Assembly (NCBI GenBank): GCA_945882755.1
Contig: CAMCWS010000003.1
Location: 1 to 46,334, forward strand
Source of the DNA: Bordetella parapertussis
GTDB lineage: Bacteria > Pseudomonadota > Gammaproteobacteria > Burkholderiales > Burkholderiaceae_C
Direction: 5' to 3'
Length of the DNA: 46,334 nucleotides
The notes under the pieces: model-generated
What the model was told of the DNA's origin: nothing
The model's input: the letters and a program-made list of their open reading frames with translations, nothing else
Databases searched by the model: none
In this document: one piece after another, positions 44,193 to 46,334 of the stretch
How positions within the stretch are numbered: the stretch's first letter is position 1
How the letters are laid out: each line of letters opens with the position of its first letter
Made by a program: the position numbers and the translations under genes

Positions 44193-46090
44193 ACCTGGCT
44201 TGGGACGACGCGCTGTGGGCGCTGGCGGCCCTGCACATCGACCCCATGGGTTTGCGCGGCATTTGGCTGCGAGCCCCCCACGGTCCGGTGCGTGACGAGT
44301 GGTTGTCCATGCTGCACCATCTGCGCCCAGAGGTGCGGCGTCTGCCCAACAACATCGACAGCGAACGCCTTTTGGGAGGCTTGGATTTAAGCGCCACCTT
44401 GAAAAGTGGCCGCCCCATCACCCAAGCCGGTTTGCTGGCGCAGTCTGACCAGTCTCTTTTGCTGGCCCCCATGGCCGAGCGCATGGCCCATGAAGCGGCG
44501 GCGATTTTGGCGCAGGTGCTCGATAACGGCCGCGTCACGCCCCACGGCGGCGGTGACACCCAAGACGCAAGGCTGGGCCTGATCGCCTTGGACGAAGCCT
44601 TGGAAGACGAACCGCCCATGGCCGAGGCCTTGCAAGAACGTCTGGGCATCTGGCTGGACTTGCGCCACCTGGGGCGGACAGAAGAAGCCAGCGACGAGGT
44701 GCTGGGGCTGATGGGGGTGCTCTGTAGCCCTGACGGCGAGGCTGAGGAAGAGCGCCAAGCGGTGTTACGACGTTTGCGCACACTGCGCTTGAATGATCAG
44801 CAAATACAGGCCATCACCCAGATGGCGCAGGCCATGGGCATCGCCAGTTTGCGGGGTCCCTTGGCCTGTGTACGCTTGGCCTGTGTGCTGGCGGCGTTGC
44901 GTGACAGCGATGCGGTTGAAGACCATGACTTGGGCCGCGCAGCCCGTTTGTGCCTGACGCCACGTGCCACCCAGATGCCCGCTCCGCCCGAGCAAGAAGC
45001 GCCGCCTGAGCCTCCTCCCGAACCGCCAGAAGAAGCGCCGTCAGAAGACGAACCAGCTCCCGAGCCACCGCCTGCTGAACCCGAGCCGCCCGAGAATCCA
45101 CCTGATACGCCTGAAGAAGAAACACCGCCGCAAGACATGGGCGAGTTGCTATTGGAAGCCGCCTTGGCCACCTTGCCACCCGATGTGCTGGCGCAGTTGG
45201 CGCAAAACAGTGCCACGCGTATCCAAGGTGGCGGCCAAAGCCGCAGTGGCGCGATTAGGAAAAGCCGCAGCCGTGGCTCGCCCCTGCCGCCCCGCCCAGG
45301 CTTGCCGCGCCAAGGCGCACGTTTGCATGTGCTGGCCACCTTGGGACACGCCGCGCCACGACAAAAGCTTCGTGTGCCTGTGGTGTTGGCGCAGGGTCAA
45401 GCAAGCCCCTTGGCGATTCGTGCCGAAGACTTCCACATCCACCGCTTTGCCGAGCGAACCCAAACCTGTTTGATCTTCGCCATCGACGCCTCGGGTTCGG
45501 CGGCGCTACACCGCTTGGCCGAGGCCAAGGGTGCGGTCGAGTTACTGCTGGCACAGTCGTATGCGCGGCGCGATCAGGTCTGCGTAGTGGGTTTTCGCGG
45601 CACCCATGCCGAGGTGTTGCTGCCCCCCACCAAGTCACTGGTGCGGGCCAAGCGCAGCTTGGCTGGCCTGCCTGGTGGCGGCGGCACACCCCTACCCCAT
45701 GCGTTGCAACTGTCGCTGGAACTCGCCTTGCAGCAACGCCGCTTGGGCGTGACGCCCAGTCTGGTGATGCTGTGCGATGGCCGCGCCAATGTCAGCCTGC
45801 AAGGCAGTGGGGGACGCTCGCAGGCCTTGCAAGAATCGCTTTCCTTGGCGCAAGCGTGGCGCTCTTACGGTTTGCAAAGCATTTGGATAGACACCTCGGC
45901 CCGCCCCGAACCGCAAGCAGAGCAAATTGCACTGGCGATGGGCGCCCACTATGTGCCCTTGCCACAAGCCAATAGCCAGCGCATGGCACAAGTGGTGCAA
46001 GCCGCTACCCGTCACAGCGAGCCTGCCTCCCGTCACAGCGAGCCCGCCTCCCGTCACAGCGAGCCCGCGAGGGCGAAGCTGTCCACCTAG
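44189..46090 (+). CDS. bchD: Magnesium chelatase subunit D
   Basis: 633 residues, starting at a GTG that overlaps the bchI stop. The N-terminal third is an AAA+-like domain with a degraded ATP site. A Pro/Glu-rich linker (about residues 265-312) and a C-terminal VWA domain with the MIDAS DASGSAALH follow. It is the platform that links BchI to BchH. The last ~27 residues are encoded by three 21-bp repeats plus a palindrome and read as TRHSEPA/SRHSEPA/SRHSEPA; they look like an added tail, not part of the VWA fold. Confidence 0.96.
   Translation: MNLAWDDALWALAALHIDPMGLRGIWLRAPHGPVRDEWLSMLHHLRPEVRRLPNNIDSERLLGGLDLSATLKSGRPITQAGLLAQSDQSLLLAPMAERMAHEAAAILAQVLDNGRVTPHGGGDTQDARLGLIALDEALEDEPPMAEALQERLGIWLDLRHLGRTEEASDEVLGLMGVLCSPDGEAEEERQAVLRRLRTLRLNDQQIQAITQMAQAMGIASLRGPLACVRLACVLAALRDSDAVEDHDLGRAARLCLTPRATQMPAPPEQEAPPEPPPEPPEEAPSEDEPAPEPPPAEPEPPENPPDTPEEETPPQDMGELLLEAALATLPPDVLAQLAQNSATRIQGGGQSRSGAIRKSRSRGSPLPPRPGLPRQGARLHVLATLGHAAPRQKLRVPVVLAQGQASPLAIRAEDFHIHRFAERTQTCLIFAIDASGSAALHRLAEAKGAVELLLAQSYARRDQVCVVGFRGTHAEVLLPPTKSLVRAKRSLAGLPGGGGTPLPHALQLSLELALQQRRLGVTPSLVMLCDGRANVSLQGSGGRSQALQESLSLAQAWRSYGLQSIWIDTSARPEPQAEQIALAMGAHYVPLPQANSQRMAQVVQAATRHSEPASRHSEPASRHSEPARAKLST
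46008..46087 (+). repeat. Triplicated 21-bp repeat ending in a palindromic element, within the 3' end of bchD
   Basis: Three 21-bp units (46008-46028, 46029-46049, 46050-46070), each beginning CCCGTCACAGCGAGCC and differing at one to three bases. After the third copy the sequence goes on as GGGCGAAGCTGTCCACC. This gives an interrupted palindrome ACAGC-GA-GCCC-GCGA-GGGC-GAA-GCTGT (46056-46082). It resembles the dispersed extragenic elements of the GTCATTGCGAG...CGAAGCAATCC type. Confidence 0.75.
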
Positions 46091-46100
46091 ACGTTCAAGC

Positions 46101-46334
46101 ATGGACTGGCAAGCGCATCGCCACGATTGGCCCCACGCTGAACGTAGCCGGTTTGTAGAAGCCGGGGGGGTGCGCTGGCATGTGCAACAAGCGGGCCACC
46201 AAGGGCCCAAGGTCTTGCTCATCCACGGCACCGGCGCATCGAGCCACACATGGCGGGATTTGCTCTGGCCTTTAGCCCAACACGCACAGGTGTCGGTGGT
46301 CGATCTGCCTGGCCATGGCTTCAGTTCGCTGGCG
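46101..46334 (+). CDS. bchO: Magnesium chelatase accessory alpha/beta hydrolase BchO (partial, C-terminus beyond window)
   Basis: The first 78 codons are present; the gene runs off the right edge. The protein starts MDWQAHRHDWPHAERSRFVE, with GGVRWHVQQAG, the oxyanion-hole segment LLIHGTGASSHTWRDLL and VVDLPGHGFS. This matches BchO, the alpha/beta hydrolase-like protein usually encoded after bchD in purple bacteria. It starts 10 bases after the bchD stop. Its exact role in Mg-chelation is not settled. Confidence 0.88.
   Translation, partial: MDWQAHRHDWPHAERSRFVEAGGVRWHVQQAGHQGPKVLLIHGTGASSHTWRDLLWPLAQHAQVSVVDLPGHGFSSLA

Noticed and set aside
43352..44320. 322-residue open frame antisense to bchI and the start of bchD
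   Set aside because: Shadow of bchI codon bias; no family resemblance, very rich in Ser and Arg.
46008..46070. Possible CRISPR array
   Set aside because: Three direct tandem units without spacers and inside a coding frame; a tandem repeat instead.

Overview
The window looks like a chromosomal segment of a photosynthetic betaproteobacterium of the Comamonadaceae type (Rhodoferax/Limnohabitans-like). This is inferred from the gene set: bacteriochlorophyll genes bchH-bchI-bchD-bchO beside a high-potential iron-sulfur protein, together with a Burkholderiales-style urt/ure nitrogen locus. I see no tRNA, rRNA, CRISPR array or insertion sequence.

Left part (1-15830, nearly all on the minus strand) is for acquiring organic nitrogen. 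A urea ABC transporter operon urtABCDE (5256 down to 1, urtE cut by the window edge) has a well-formed sigma-54 promoter and GCACC/GGTGC dyads in front of urtA. Upstream of it, on the same strand, lies a ten-gene unit (15463 down to 5480): a second UrtABCDE/Fmd-type transporter, the aliphatic amidase AmiE, a MoxR-family AAA+ ATPase with a VWA-domain partner (CbbQ/CbbO- or NorQ/NorD-like), the amide sensor AmiC and the ANTAR antiterminator AmiR. The leader of this unit carries an intrinsic terminator whose 5' arm overlaps a hairpin with an A1/G4 hexaloop. This suggests AmiC/AmiR-controlled antitermination of the whole unit, transporter included.

Middle part (15831-23284, plus strand) is a urease operon, ureA-(small His-rich protein)-ureB-ureC-[RHH antitoxin/ParE-like toxin]-ureE-ureF-ureG. 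It runs through ATGA overlaps into a PQQ-type sugar dehydrogenase and an alpha/beta hydrolase. It has its own sigma-54 promoter. A toxin-antitoxin pair sits inside the operon, and ureD is not in the window. Amide uptake, amidase, urea uptake and urease together turn amides and urea into ammonia.

Right-centre (23286-34768) holds ordinary genes: a minus-strand run of 5-oxoprolinase-like protein, methyltransferase, DUF6172-like protein and divergent SDR; then crcB, a GAF/Fis-HTH regulator without an AAA+ domain, TRAP permeases dctQ/dctM, a DUF1993-like gene and a TakP-like TRAP binding protein.

Right end (34811-46334) serves photosynthesis: dxs, a Tat-exported SMP-30-like protein, HiPIP, TspO, then bchH, bchI, bchD and the start of bchO. 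A nearly identical operator (17 of 19 bases, TGT-N12-ACA type as bound by PpsR/CrtJ) overlaps a TTGACA box in front of both dxs and bchH. The 3' end of bchD is built from a 21-bp sequence present three times that ends in a palindrome.
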